A DNA stretch of 64,000 nucleotides, taken from the NCBI GenBank assembly GCA_965232485.1, contig OZ246975.1, forward strand, positions 1,488,001-1,552,000. The letters are read 5' to 3'. Under the pieces are notes generated by a model. It did not search any database. It saw nothing but the letters and a program-made list of their open reading frames with translations, and was not told the DNA's origin. This document shows, piece after piece, positions 15,670 to 24,379 of the stretch. Position 1 is the first letter of the stretch; every line of letters starts with the position of its first letter. Position numbers and translations under genes: made by a program. Source of the DNA: VXPQ01 sp965232485 (GTDB lineage: Bacteria; Bacteroidota; Rhodothermia; Rhodothermales; VXPQ01).

Positions 15670-18627
15670 TTACTTGATCAGCGACATGCTTTTGACGTGG
15701 ACGCTGTTTTCCGTTTGGAGGACGTAGAAGTACGAGCCGCTGGAGAGGTTGGAGGCGTCGAAGTCGATGTCGTAGCGCGCCGCCGGCCGTACGCCGTCGA
15801 CGAGCACGCGCACTTCTTGTCCGAGCAGGTCGTAGACGACGAGGCGCATGCGTTGCGCCTTGTCGAGCGAGACGCTGATCGTCGTGGACGAATTGAACGG
15901 GTTCGGATAGTTTTGCCCAAGGACTAAGGCTTCGGGTATCTCCTCGCCGCGTTCGGCAAAGGTGGCGCTTCCCGGTTCCTTGATGGTCAGTTCGACGGAG
16001 GAGGGTTCCCCGGCCTGCACGCCGTCGGGCAACTCGCCGAGGGCTACGGCGAGCGTTTCGTCGTCTGCGTCGTCGTCTGCGTTCGTTGCGACGGCCCCTG
16101 CGCCGCTTGACTGGTTCGCCGCGATCGCGATAGAGGCGAGCGGTTCGTAGTCGTCTGCTTCCGCCGTGCCGGCCGTCAGCACGAGCGGGATCGTTACGTC
16201 GCTGGCGAGCGACTGCGAGAGCGTCGCCGTGACAGTGATCGTTTCGCCTTCGGTCGCCGGGTTCGGCGAAGCCGACAGCGTCACTTCGGTCGCCGTCGGT
16301 CCCGTCGGAGGGGTAACCGGCGGCGGAACGACTGGCGGCGGAACAACCGGCGGGGGAACGACCGGCGGGGGCCTCGTGTCGCCTTCATCGTCCGCGATAA
16401 ACACCGTGATCGGATCCGGACTGAGGCTGGCGTAGTCTCCCGTGCCGGTCACCGTATGGGATATCTCGAGCAGGACATCGTCCGCATCGGCGTCGTCCTG
16501 CGGCGTCACCGTCACGGCCTGCGGCTGATCCCAGTCCGTCGGGCTGAAGGTCAATGTGGCGCTGGCCCCCGGCGCGCCGCCGTGAGCGTGGACTTTCAAC
16601 GCAGACGGATTCCCGCTGGTCGCCGTCACCGTCACCGCTGCGGCCGGCGCCGACCGCAGCCGTAGCGTATAGCCGCTGGCCGCGGCGCCCTCCAGCAGGT
16701 TCAGTCTGCCCGCGGATTCGACGATCCCGGGAGCGCCGCTCGCATCGTCGTCGGTCACGGTGATACTCCATCTGTGGGGGCGCACGTCTTTTGCGCCGCC
16801 GCCGAGATTTGTCGCCGTCAGGCGCGGGTTGCCCTCAGACGACGAAGCAGGAATCGAGATCTCCAATGCGTCGTCCGTCGCGTCGCCGTCGGCCAGGGCC
16901 TTCAGCACGAAATTGGCCTCGCGCGCCGCCGGACCCGTGAAGGTCACCGTGCTCCAGGCCATCGGGATCCAATCGAAACTCACGCCCGCGGGGGCGACGC
17001 CGTCGAACTCCACCGTGAAGTCCGCGTTCAGAACGCCGCCGGAGAAAATGAGAGGAACGACCAGAACCTCGCCGGCGACCAGTGGCCGCCCCGTGGACAT
17101 GAGGAAGCTGGCCGTTTCGGTGTCGCTGCCTTCCGTGGCCCGGGAGTCCGTTACCCCGAAGGTCACCAACGTCGGATCGTCGTCGCGCACAATCACCGAG
17201 CCCGAACGGGGGCTGCCCACGGTATAGCTGTCGCCCGCCTCCACCGTCAGCGTCACCGGGCCGTCCGGCTCGTCCACGTCGTCCGCCGTCAAGAAAATCT
17301 GGTACACCGCCCCCACCTTGTTCGCCGGGACCGTGAATGTCTTGCCTGCGCCCTCGTCGGCCGCGGCCACGAAGTCCGAGTTCGGGGCGTCCGCCACGCT
17401 CAGGTTCACAGTCAGGTCCGCCGTCGGCCCCGGGCTTACTTGCACGTTGAACGCCGCGGTCCTCCCCTCCGGCACCGACCTTCGTTGACCCACCAGGACC
17501 GTAACCATCCTCGCCGTATTCAGGTCGTTGTCGTTGACCGACACCACCAGTGAGTCCACCTCGACATTCGCGTACTCGTTGACTCCCGTCGCCACATGGT
17601 CGATTCTGGTGACCTCGTCCGTCTCGTTGTTGTCCTCGAGCGCCGTCATAGTCACGGTCTGCGGCTGATTCCAGTCCGTCGGCGCGAACGTCAGGGCGAC
17701 GCTCGAACCCGGCGCGTCGTCGGCCTTGTGGACGGCAAGCGCCGAAGAATGTTTGACGGTCCCCGTCACCGTCACGTTCGCCGTCGGCTCCGTGTCCAGC
17801 GCCACCGTGTAGCTCTGGGTGGCGCCGCCTTCATCCAGGACGATGTTATCATTGACCCGCGAGACGGTCACGCCGGCCTCGTCGTCGTCCTGGATACTCA
17901 CCGTATGCACACTCGTCGAGCCGATCGTGTAGCCCGTGCCGCTCGTCAGCGCCAGGATGATCGTCTCGTTGTCGTCGTCGATCAAATCCTGGGTGACCGA
18001 CACCGCGATGTTCGCGCTCGTCGCGCCGGAGGCGACCGACAACGAGCCCGACGGCTTCACGTAGTCCGCGCCCGCCGTCGCCGTCCCCCCATCTCCGTAT
18101 TCTAGCGTGAATCCCGCTTGCGGCGCCGGACTGAACGTCACGCCAATATTGAGCGTGCCCGCACTCTCCGCCAGGGTCGACGAACGCGCCGCGAAGTTCG
18201 CTTCCGGCACGTCGTCGTTGACGGTCACGGAGGCCGAGCTGGGGCTGCCTACCGTGTAGCCCGTCCCCATCGTCACCGTGACCGTCACCGGGCCGTCCGG
18301 CTCGTCCACGCCGTCCGCCGAGGTGTCCACTGAGTAGGTCATCGATGTCGCGCCCATGCTGATCGTCTCCGTCTTGCCGGCGCCCTCGTCGGCCGCGGCC
18401 ACGAAGTCCGAATTCGGGGCGTCGGTCACGCTCAGGTTAATAGTCAGATCCGCTGTCGGCGCCGTGCTCGCCGTCAACGTGAAGGTCACGGCCGTCCCCT
18501 CCGTCACCGGCGACGTCCCCGCCGCGATCGTGATCTCCGGCGACTGCGCCGCGACCGGCCGCGACAAGGCCGCAAGCAGCGGCAGACAAAGCAGAACCGC
18601 AATCAGGCTATGGGCATATACCCTCAT
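15670..18627 (-). CDS. Large secreted Calx-beta repeat protein with T9SS sorting domain
   Basis: A 985-aa protein with a signal peptide (ending RPVAAQ) followed by about seven or eight Calx-beta-type units. Each unit carries recurring phrases such as TFTLTAS, DEPDGPVTVTV, YTVGSP and VTVNDD, the acidic turns typical of Ca2+-binding beta sandwiches. A PPPVV repeat linker (near residue 770) leads to a further unit. The C-terminal T9SS type A sorting domain contains LGQNYPNPFNSSTTISVSLD and ends FYVLQTENSVHVKSMSLIK. It is likely a surface adhesin or matrix protein stabilised by calcium. A GGGAGGTG ribosome-binding site sits before the ATG at 18627. An IS-end relic lies directly upstream. Confidence 0.88.
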   Translation of the reverse strand: MRVYAHSLIAVLLCLPLLAALSRPVAAQSPEITIAAGTSPVTEGTAVTFTLTASTAPTADLTINLSVTDAPNSDFVAAADEGAGKTETISMGATSMTYSVDTSADGVDEPDGPVTVTVTMGTGYTVGSPSSASVTVNDDVPEANFAARSSTLAESAGTLNIGVTFSPAPQAGFTLEYGDGGTATAGADYVKPSGSLSVASGATSANIAVSVTQDLIDDDNETIILALTSGTGYTIGSTSVHTVSIQDDDEAGVTVSRVNDNIVLDEGGATQSYTVALDTEPTANVTVTGTVKHSSALAVHKADDAPGSSVALTFAPTDWNQPQTVTMTALEDNNETDEVTRIDHVATGVNEYANVEVDSLVVSVNDNDLNTARMVTVLVGQRRSVPEGRTAAFNVQVSPGPTADLTVNLSVADAPNSDFVAAADEGAGKTFTVPANKVGAVYQIFLTADDVDEPDGPVTLTVEAGDSYTVGSPRSGSVIVRDDDPTLVTFGVTDSRATEGSDTETASFLMSTGRPLVAGEVLVVPLIFSGGVLNADFTVEFDGVAPAGVSFDWIPMAWSTVTFTGPAAREANFVLKALADGDATDDALEISIPASSSEGNPRLTATNLGGGAKDVRPHRWSITVTDDDASGAPGIVESAGRLNLLEGAAASGYTLRLRSAPAAAVTVTATSGNPSALKVHAHGGAPGASATLTFSPTDWDQPQAVTVTPQDDADADDVLLEISHTVTGTGDYASLSPDPITVFIADDEGDTRPPPVVPPPVVPPPVVPPPVTPPTGPTATEVTLSASPNPATEGETITVTATLSQSLASDVTIPLVLTAGTAEADDYEPLASIAIAANQSSGAGAVATNADDDADDETLAVALGELPDGVQAGEPSSVELTIKEPGSATFAERGEEIPEALVLGQNYPNPFNSSTTISVSLDKAQRMRLVVYDLLGQEVRVLVDGVRPAARYDIDFDASNLSSGSYFYVLQTENSVHVKSMSLIK
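16312..16371 (-). repeat. 15-bp tandem repeat encoding the PPPVV linker
   Basis: About four near-identical 15-base units encode successive PPPVV (last one PPPVT) in the adhesin. The period is a multiple of three, so gain or loss of a unit would change linker length but not frame. Confidence 0.7.
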
Positions 18628-18648
18628 TAATTCACCTCCCTGAAATTA

Positions 18649-18773
18649 CTGTGGGCTCTGCGGATGCGTCTGGACATGGCGTGACTTTCCCGGATTGGTC
18701 CGGTTGGAACAACATCGCAATTTCTCAACTTAAATTCAAAATTTGAATCTTTCAACCTGCCCGAACCACCTCT
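18649..18773 (-). mobile_element. Relic of an IS3-family element end
   Basis: This 125-base stretch aligns along its whole length with the transposase-start end of the IS elements at 27384-28670 and 60024-61309. It keeps the terminal CCCGAACCACCTCT, the internal ACTTAAATTC block, and the first codons of orfA (ATG at 18677, reading MSRRIRRAHS). The element then stops abruptly, 22 bases before the adhesin start codon, and the rest of the IS is absent. It is diverged from the other copies, so the insertion is old. It now forms the region just upstream of the adhesin gene. Confidence 0.8.
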
Positions 18774-18867
18774 ACGCGCGACAGGCCCATCGCTCACGCC
18801 GCAAGATCAGCGCGCCGCGGACGTGACGGCCACCCCCGATCTTCCATTATTCCGCCTCAAAAACCCC

Positions 18868-19779
18868 ATGACCTCGCCGCTCCTCATGCCGGAAGCCGCG
18901 CCTGAAGGCCACCGATGCGGCTATGTTGCGCTGGCGGGACCGCCCAACGTGGGCAAAAGCACGCTGCTGAACGCCCTCATCGGACAAAAATTGTCCATCG
19001 TGACCCGGAAGCCGCAAACCACGCGGCGCCGGATTCCCGCCATGCTGGCCGCGGATGATCACCAGATCATTTTTCTCGACACGCCCGGCGTCGTAACCCC
19101 GAAATATGGCCTGCACAAGGCGATGATGCACGAGGTAAGCAATGCGGTCAGCGACGCGGACCTGCTGGTATTCATCGCGGATGCTTCGCGCAGCATGCCC
19201 GACGCCGCCGGAACAGACATGATCCGGGGACGCCCCACCCTGCTTGCGCTGAACAAAATGGACCTCATCCGGCAGGAAGACGCCCTGCCCCTCGCAGAGG
19301 CCTGGCTTGCGCTCGGCGATTTCAACGAGATCGTACCGATTTCAGCCCGGAAAAAAACGAACCTGGACGTTCTGCTGAATGCGATCCTGAAATATCTCCC
19401 CGCCGGACCGCCGCTCTACCCCCGCAACATGATCACGGACCGGCCCGAACGCTTTTTCGTGGCCGAGATCGTCCGGGAGAAGATATTCAATCTGTATCGA
19501 CAGGAAATTCCGTACTCCACGGAAGTGCGCATCGTGCGTTTCGAGGAGCGGAAGAACGAAAAAGATTTCATCTCCGCCGAAATCGTGCTGACGGCGGATA
19601 CGCAAAAGGGCATCCTGATCGGCAAAAAAGGACAGGCCCTGAAACGGCTGGGCACGGCGGCGCGCAAGGATATCGAGGCCTTTCTGGACCGCCCCGTATA
19701 CCTGGACCTGCATGTGAAAGTCCGCAGCGACTGGCGCAATCGCCCGACCTTCCTGCGCTCGTTCGGATACCGGGCCTGA
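18868..19779 (+). CDS. era: GTPase Era
   Basis: A 303-aa essential GTPase that binds the 3' end of 16S rRNA and promotes 30S maturation. The G1 loop GPPNVGKST is at residues 24-32, with DTPG (G3) and NKMD (G4) following. The C-terminal KH RNA-binding domain carries GILIGKKGQALKRLG. The ATG at 18868 is preferred; the frame is open to 18823 and an ATG at 18886 is also possible. The plus-strand gene lies after the IS relic. The window also encodes three 16S rRNA methyltransferases (rsmA, rsmD, rsmI), but they are in separate transcription units. Confidence 0.95.
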   Translation: MTSPLLMPEAAPEGHRCGYVALAGPPNVGKSTLLNALIGQKLSIVTRKPQTTRRRIPAMLAADDHQIIFLDTPGVVTPKYGLHKAMMHEVSNAVSDADLLVFIADASRSMPDAAGTDMIRGRPTLLALNKMDLIRQEDALPLAEAWLALGDFNEIVPISARKKTNLDVLLNAILKYLPAGPPLYPRNMITDRPERFFVAEIVREKIFNLYRQEIPYSTEVRIVRFEERKNEKDFISAEIVLTADTQKGILIGKKGQALKRLGTAARKDIEAFLDRPVYLDLHVKVRSDWRNRPTFLRSFGYRA

Positions 19780-19799
19780 CCGCCGGACCTGGCGCGGAA

Positions 19800-20978
19800 T
19801 CAGGGGTCGAGTCGTACGCCCAGCCCGTCTCGCACTGCCTTGCGCAGCGCCTCTGGTACATGCCCCTCGGGCAATCGCCGCATCGAAAAGGCGCGGCGTT
19901 CGGGGTACGTTCTGCGAAGCATGCTGAAACGCCGCGCGGCTTCCTCCTCCGAAGCGGGCCAAGCCCCCCTCATCCGACGGTCGTCGCGCCATACGTCGTA
20001 CATCCCCTGGACCATATGGTGCAACCAGTCCGTTTCGGGCAAAAACGGATCGGGAGCCTGCGCAGGGAGCATGTCCGCCTCGCGATACGCATGGTCCGGC
20101 TCGCTTTCCCCGACAAATTCCTCCATGCCCGGCAGGGCAAGCAGGGCGTCGCGCAACATGCGGGCGCCCGCCGTCTTGCCGTCATACGAATACCCGGCGA
20201 TATGGGGCGTAGCGATATCCACGCGCTGCAACAAATCCGCGGAAGGAACGGGTTCGCCTTCCCATACGTCGAGCGCCACGGCGGCGGGCCGGCGGTCGGA
20301 GCGTTGCAAGGCTTCCAGAAGCGCCTCGTTGTCGATCACGGCGCCGCGGGACGTATTGATCAGCCAGGCGCCTGCGCGCCATGCCGCGAGTTCGTCGCGA
20401 CCAATCATATGCCAGGTGCGATGCGGCCCTTCACGAACCAGCGGCACATGCAAGGTGAGTATGTCGGCTTCCCGGATCAACGTATCCAGTGGAAAATACT
20501 CCCCTTCCGCACCCGCTTCCGCAAGCGGCGGATCGCACAACAACACCCGCATGCCCAGCGCCGCCGCCCGCATCGCCAGGCGGCTCCCGATGCGCCCGCA
20601 CCCCGCAATGCCCAGCGTCTTGCCCCGAAGCGCCTCTCCCCGGATCGTCGCCAGATGCAAAAGCGCGGCCAGCGCATATTCGACCACGGAATCCGCATTG
20701 GCGCCCGGCGCACTGACGCACGGAATGCCGCGCCGCCGCAGATAGTCCAGGTCGATATGATCCAGGCCGGACGTCGCCGAACCCACAAACCGGACGGCGC
20801 TGCCGTCCAGCAAGGCGGCGTCCACGCGGGTAACGCTGCGCGCGAGCAGTATGTCCGCATGCCGAACCGTCCCGGAATCTATATTCCGCCCCGGCACGGT
20901 ACGGACGGATCCCAGCGAACCGAACAAGGCGCTTGCCAGCGGAATATTCTCGTCCGCTACGATATTGAGGGACCGCAT
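19800..20978 (-). CDS. pdxB: Erythronate-4-phosphate dehydrogenase PdxB
   Basis: A 392-aa NAD-dependent 2-hydroxyacid dehydrogenase that oxidises 4-phosphoerythronate in the DXP-dependent B6 pathway. Features matching PdxB rather than generic dehydrogenases are the start IVADENIPLASALFGSLG, SVTRVDAALLDG, VGSATSGLDHIDL and APGANADSVVEYALAALL. The nucleotide loop is GIAGCGRIGSRLA. VALDVWEGEPVP and PHIAGYSYDGKTAGA contain the catalytic His. The C-terminal dimerisation part contains MYDVWRDDRRMR and RRTYPERRAF. Convergent with era (20-base gap). With pdxJ it indicates de novo pyridoxal phosphate synthesis. Confidence 0.92.
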   Translation of the reverse strand: MRSLNIVADENIPLASALFGSLGSVRTVPGRNIDSGTVRHADILLARSVTRVDAALLDGSAVRFVGSATSGLDHIDLDYLRRRGIPCVSAPGANADSVVEYALAALLHLATIRGEALRGKTLGIAGCGRIGSRLAMRAAALGMRVLLCDPPLAEAGAEGEYFPLDTLIREADILTLHVPLVREGPHRTWHMIGRDELAAWRAGAWLINTSRGAVIDNEALLEALQRSDRRPAAVALDVWEGEPVPSADLLQRVDIATPHIAGYSYDGKTAGARMLRDALLALPGMEEFVGESEPDHAYREADMLPAQAPDPFLPETDWLHHMVQGMYDVWRDDRRMRGAWPASEEEAARRFSMLRRTYPERRAFSMRRLPEGHVPEALRKAVRDGLGVRLDP

Positions 20979-21014
20979 GGCGTACCAAAATGCGCAGCGA
21001 GCCGCGCTCAGGAG

Positions 21015-21695
21015 TCAAAAACTAATGCCAAGACTCAGGATTGTCGCATTCAGACGCTGCTCGTCGGGACGGATGACCAAATCGGCGAACTCGTACTCCT
21101 CGTTTGTGAAGCCCGACACGCCTATAGTACGCTTCGCCTCGGGATAGAACCGCAAGCCGAACAGCCGGATTTCCAGACCCACGCCCACGGCGGCGGCCAT
21201 GCTGAGCGTACGGAGGCGATCCTGATTGTTGGTATCCGTAGCGAATCGCAGAACAGGCCCGCCCACCACATACGGAGAAACGGCGGACAAGTCGTACTGA
21301 TACCGAATATCGATGGGGATTTCGATGTAGCTTATGAAGTGTTCGTCGTTCACCGAACCGGTAACGTCGGGAATCTCGCCGTCCGGGCCCGCGAAAATCT
21401 CCGACGGGTCCGGCGACGCGTCGAATCCCGCCGTACTGGACGGATCGAAAAGCCGTCCAGCGTCCATATATCGCAATCCCGGACGCAGCGAGAACGACCC
21501 CAGCGGCAAATTAACCCACAAGTGAACGTGCCACCCGGGCACCTGCTGGAGGGAAGCCGACTGCTCCCCGGCGGAAATATCGCCCAGCTCGGAAAACATA
21601 ACCCCTGCGGAAACGCCCACCTGCGCCTGCGCGGAGATCGCCGCGCCGCAGCAAAGCATCAGAACGACGCCGATAACACCCAGTCTTTTTCGCAT
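21015..21695 (-). CDS. Outer-membrane beta-barrel protein (PorT-like fold)
   Basis: A 226-aa protein starting at the ATG at 21695. It has a signal peptide (KRLGVIGVVLMLCCGAAISA, cut before QVGVSAG). The rest is strand-rich with alternating hydrophobic residues and Gly/aromatic girdle positions (LRPGLRYMDAG, YIEIPIDIRYQY, VSPYVVGGPVLRF) and ends in Phe (ILSLGISF). This is the small eight-strand-type outer-membrane barrel family common in Bacteroidota. No ligand is evident. It stands alone between pdxB (36 bases away) and divergent bshA. Confidence 0.75.
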   Translation of the reverse strand: MRKRLGVIGVVLMLCCGAAISAQAQVGVSAGVMFSELGDISAGEQSASLQQVPGWHVHLWVNLPLGSFSLRPGLRYMDAGRLFDPSSTAGFDASPDPSEIFAGPDGEIPDVTGSVNDEHFISYIEIPIDIRYQYDLSAVSPYVVGGPVLRFATDTNNQDRLRTLSMAAAVGVGLEIRLFGLRFYPEAKRTIGVSGFTNEEYEFADLVIRPDEQRLNATILSLGISF

Positions 21696-21868
21696 AAAAT
21701 GCCCCGTGAAGATAGATCGTGCGGCCCGGCATGCGCCGACATAGCATGGCGCTCCCGTAGCAACCACGCAGACGCATACTGCAACCTTAATCGCAGAAGC
21801 AAGTTTCTCCGATACGCATATCGAACCCCGTTCGCTTCCCCGCAATCCGGACCAACCGCAAAGCACCC

Positions 21869-23002
21869 GTGAATATCGGCATTACGTGTTACCCCGTGTA
21901 CGGGGGAAGCGGGGTCGTCGCCACAGAATTGGGCAAGGCCCTCGCGCTCCGAGGACATCAGATTCATTTCATCGCCTACTCCATGCCGTTCCGGCTGGCG
22001 CACGTTACGGAAAATATTTCCTTCCATGAGGTAGCGGTCAATACGTACCCCCTCTTTGAATACCCCCCTTATTCACTGGCCCTTACGGGCAAAATGGTGG
22101 ACGTGGCGCGGTTCGAGCGCCTTGACCTCCTGCATGTGCACTACGCCATCCCCCACGCCACTAGCGCCGTGCTGGCTCGGGAAATTCTGCGCGAGCAAGG
22201 GCTCCGCGTTCCGGTGTTCACCACGCTCCATGGCACGGACATTACGCTGGTGGGACAAGACCCGGGTTTCGCGCCGGTGGTGAATCACGCCATCAACCAT
22301 TCCGACGGCGTAACCGCCGTTTCCGAATATCTCCGCAGCGAAACGAAACGACATTTCCAGATCGACAGGCCCATTGAGGTGATTCCCAACTTCATCGACG
22401 CGACGCGCTTCCGCCGCCGCGAAAACGAAGCATTCAAGCAGGCGGTGTGTCCGGATGGCGGAAAAATCATCGTGCATGTCTCGAATTTCCGTCCCGTGAA
22501 GCGCGTGGAGGACGTTATCCGCGTTTTCCACCGCCTCGCGCAGGATGGCATGGCGGTGAACCTGCTGCTCGCAGGGGACGGACCGGACCGGATGCCCGCC
22601 GAGCGGCTGGCCCGCGAACTGGGAATATGGGGACAGATTCGCTTTCTTGGCAAACAGGAGCCGATCGAGGAGTTGCTATCCATCGCCGATGTGTTTCTCA
22701 TTCCCAGCGGCTCGGAAACGTTCGGGCTGGCCGCGCTGGAAGCCATGGCGTGCAACGTGCCGATCGTGTCGAGCGATATCGGGGGGCTGCCGGAACTGAA
22801 CGTGGACGGCGAAACGGGCTTCCTGTGTCCGCTTGGCGACATTGATGCGATGACGGAAAAAACCCGCGCCATTCTGAGCGACGATGTGCTGCAGCGGCGT
22901 CTTGCGGAGGGCGCCCGCCGTCGAGCGGTGGAGATGTTCGATCAGGACCGGATCACGCCTATGTACGAGGCCTACTACGAGCAGGCTCTGGAAATGGCCT
23001 GA
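21869..23002 (+). CDS. bshA: N-acetyl-alpha-D-glucosaminyl L-malate synthase BshA
   Basis: A 377-aa GT4 glycosyltransferase catalysing the first step of bacillithiol synthesis (UDP-GlcNAc plus L-malate). Visible family features are the start NIGITCYPVYGGSGVVATEL, HVHYAIPHATSAVLA, TTLHGTDITLVG, HVSNFRPVKR and LLLAGDGPDR. The GT4 E-x7-E-like block is SGSETFGLAALEAMACNVPI. The start codon is GTG at 21869, which gives the standard N-terminus with no better ATG. Neither bshB nor bshC is in the window. Its presence predicts bacillithiol as a low-molecular-weight thiol, as known in Bacteroidota and relatives. Confidence 0.9.
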   Translation: MNIGITCYPVYGGSGVVATELGKALALRGHQIHFIAYSMPFRLAHVTENISFHEVAVNTYPLFEYPPYSLALTGKMVDVARFERLDLLHVHYAIPHATSAVLAREILREQGLRVPVFTTLHGTDITLVGQDPGFAPVVNHAINHSDGVTAVSEYLRSETKRHFQIDRPIEVIPNFIDATRFRRRENEAFKQAVCPDGGKIIVHVSNFRPVKRVEDVIRVFHRLAQDGMAVNLLLAGDGPDRMPAERLARELGIWGQIRFLGKQEPIEELLSIADVFLIPSGSETFGLAALEAMACNVPIVSSDIGGLPELNVDGETGFLCPLGDIDAMTEKTRAILSDDVLQRRLAEGARRRAVEMFDQDRITPMYEAYYEQALEMA

Positions 23003-23162
23003 GGCGCCGTCCAGCCTTGCGCGGAGGAACGCCCGCGAAACAAGCCTGCTGGGCCTGCCCGGGCAACCCCAGCCGCCAGGATAAGCATCCTGAACCGGTA
23101 CATGCACAGGACCGAGCCTGCGGAAAGAAATTTTCGCCCGAAACTATTTTGCGGTTGCGGTT

Positions 23163-23191
23163 TTGACATAAAACGCCTATTCAGTTAGATA
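23163..23191 (+). promoter_or_regulatory. Sigma70-like promoter for the TonB-like gene
   Basis: TTGACA (23163-23168) and TAGATA (23186-23191) are separated by exactly 17 bases. They lie 40 bases ahead of the ATG at 23231, with the surrounding sequence AT-rich compared with its neighbours. Confidence 0.5.
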
Positions 23192-23230
23192 GAACCGCCG
23201 TCATCCAGTCACCAAGCTCCCGAAAATGCC

Positions 23231-23707
23231 ATGTTGACCCACTTCATGAAAAACAGAATCGTTATCGCAACAATAGCGCTTTGCGCCGGTTTCGTACTGG
23301 CCTACCTTGTCTTGCCCGGGCCGGACGCCGCGCCTGCGGACGTTGCCGTATACGTGACCCCCGGAGACATCCCGGAGGATCTGGATCATTTGAAGGAGCC
23401 GCAGGACGGCGTACACTTCGTCGTCGAGGAAATGCCTGAACTGATCGGGGGCATGGCTGCGGTCGTGGAAAAGATGCAATATCCCGAGATTGCCCGTAAG
23501 GCGCGCGTAGAAGGGCGCGTATTCGTGCAATTCGTCGTCAGCGAAGAGGGTAGTGTGGAGAATGTGGTCGTAATGCGAGGGATTGGAGCCGGTTGCGACG
23601 AAGAAGCCATGCGGATCGTAAGCAGCCTCAAGTTCACGCCGGGCATGCAGGACGGCAAGGCTGTCAAGGTCCGCCTGTCGCTGCCCGTTACGTTCAAGCT
23701 GGCGTAG
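23231..23707 (+). CDS. TonB-family C-terminal domain protein
   Basis: A 158-aa protein with one N-terminal membrane anchor (IVIATIALCAGFVLAYLVL). A short linker leads to a TonB C-terminal domain: PEIARKARVEGRVFVQFVVSE, GSVENVVVMRG, EEAMRIVSSLKFTPGMQDGK and the final strand VRLSLPVTFKL. TonB proteins pass inner-membrane proton energy to outer-membrane transporters. The very short linker here would hardly span the periplasm, so it may act in another envelope role. No ExbB/ExbD or receptor gene is adjacent. An ATG at 23246 is an alternative start. It is preceded by a good sigma70-like promoter. Confidence 0.82.
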   Translation: MLTHFMKNRIVIATIALCAGFVLAYLVLPGPDAAPADVAVYVTPGDIPEDLDHLKEPQDGVHFVVEEMPELIGGMAAVVEKMQYPEIARKARVEGRVFVQFVVSEEGSVENVVVMRGIGAGCDEEAMRIVSSLKFTPGMQDGKAVKVRLSLPVTFKLA

Positions 23708-23737
23708 ACATAAGGGCGCCGCGCCCTCGGCTCCGCC

Positions 23738-24379
23738 ATGCAGATTCAGGGATTTGCCTGCAACCCGTTCCAGACGAATTGCTATGTCTGCCATCGCGGC
23801 GGCGAGGGCGTATTGATCGATCCGTCGTGCTCGACCCCGGAAGAATGCGCCCGGGTCGAGCGGTATATCACAGACCAAAACCTGACGATCCGCCGCCTGC
23901 TGCTGACGCACGGGCATATAGACCACATCTTTGGATGCGCGCACTTTGCGCGGGCATTCGGGATGGGCTTCTGGATGCATCGGGACGACCGGGCGTTCAT
24001 TCTCCAGGCGGATGAACAGGCCCGGGCGTTTGGAACCTCGATAGAAGCGCCGCCCGAGCCAGAAGGCTTTCTGGATGAAGGGGACCGCGTATCGTTCGGG
24101 GACGCATCCCTTGAAGTCCTGCACACGCCAGGACATTCCCCCGGGTCGATCTCGTTCTACCACGCCGACTCGCAGGCTGTCGTCTCCGGGGACGTGCTGT
24201 TTCACGGCTCCATCGGACGTACGGACCTGTGGCGAGGCGATCTGCCCGAACTGATGCAATCCATCTTCGGGAAAATCGTCCCGCTCGGGGACGCCGTGCG
24301 CGTCTGGCCCGGACACGGCCCGGACACCACCGTAGGCGCCGAGCGGCAAACCAACCCGTTTCTTCTCGCCCAGGTATGA
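23738..24379 (+). CDS. MBL-fold metallo-hydrolase (glyoxalase II-like)
   Basis: A 213-aa metallo-beta-lactamase-fold hydrolase. The metal motif THGHIDHIFG (THxHxDH) is near residues 54-60. A second zinc-site phrase is HTPGHSPGSISFY, with SGDVLFHGSIGRTDL and a final PGHGPDTTVGAERQTNPFL. This is the YcbL-like glyoxalase II/hydroxyacylglutathione hydrolase group. A bacillithiol- or persulfide-linked thioester substrate would fit the presence of bshA, but that is inference. The stop overlaps the next start by four bases (ATGA), so it is translationally coupled to the LptF/G gene. Confidence 0.85.
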   Translation: MQIQGFACNPFQTNCYVCHRGGEGVLIDPSCSTPEECARVERYITDQNLTIRRLLLTHGHIDHIFGCAHFARAFGMGFWMHRDDRAFILQADEQARAFGTSIEAPPEPEGFLDEGDRVSFGDASLEVLHTPGHSPGSISFYHADSQAVVSGDVLFHGSIGRTDLWRGDLPELMQSIFGKIVPLGDAVRVWPGHGPDTTVGAERQTNPFLLAQV

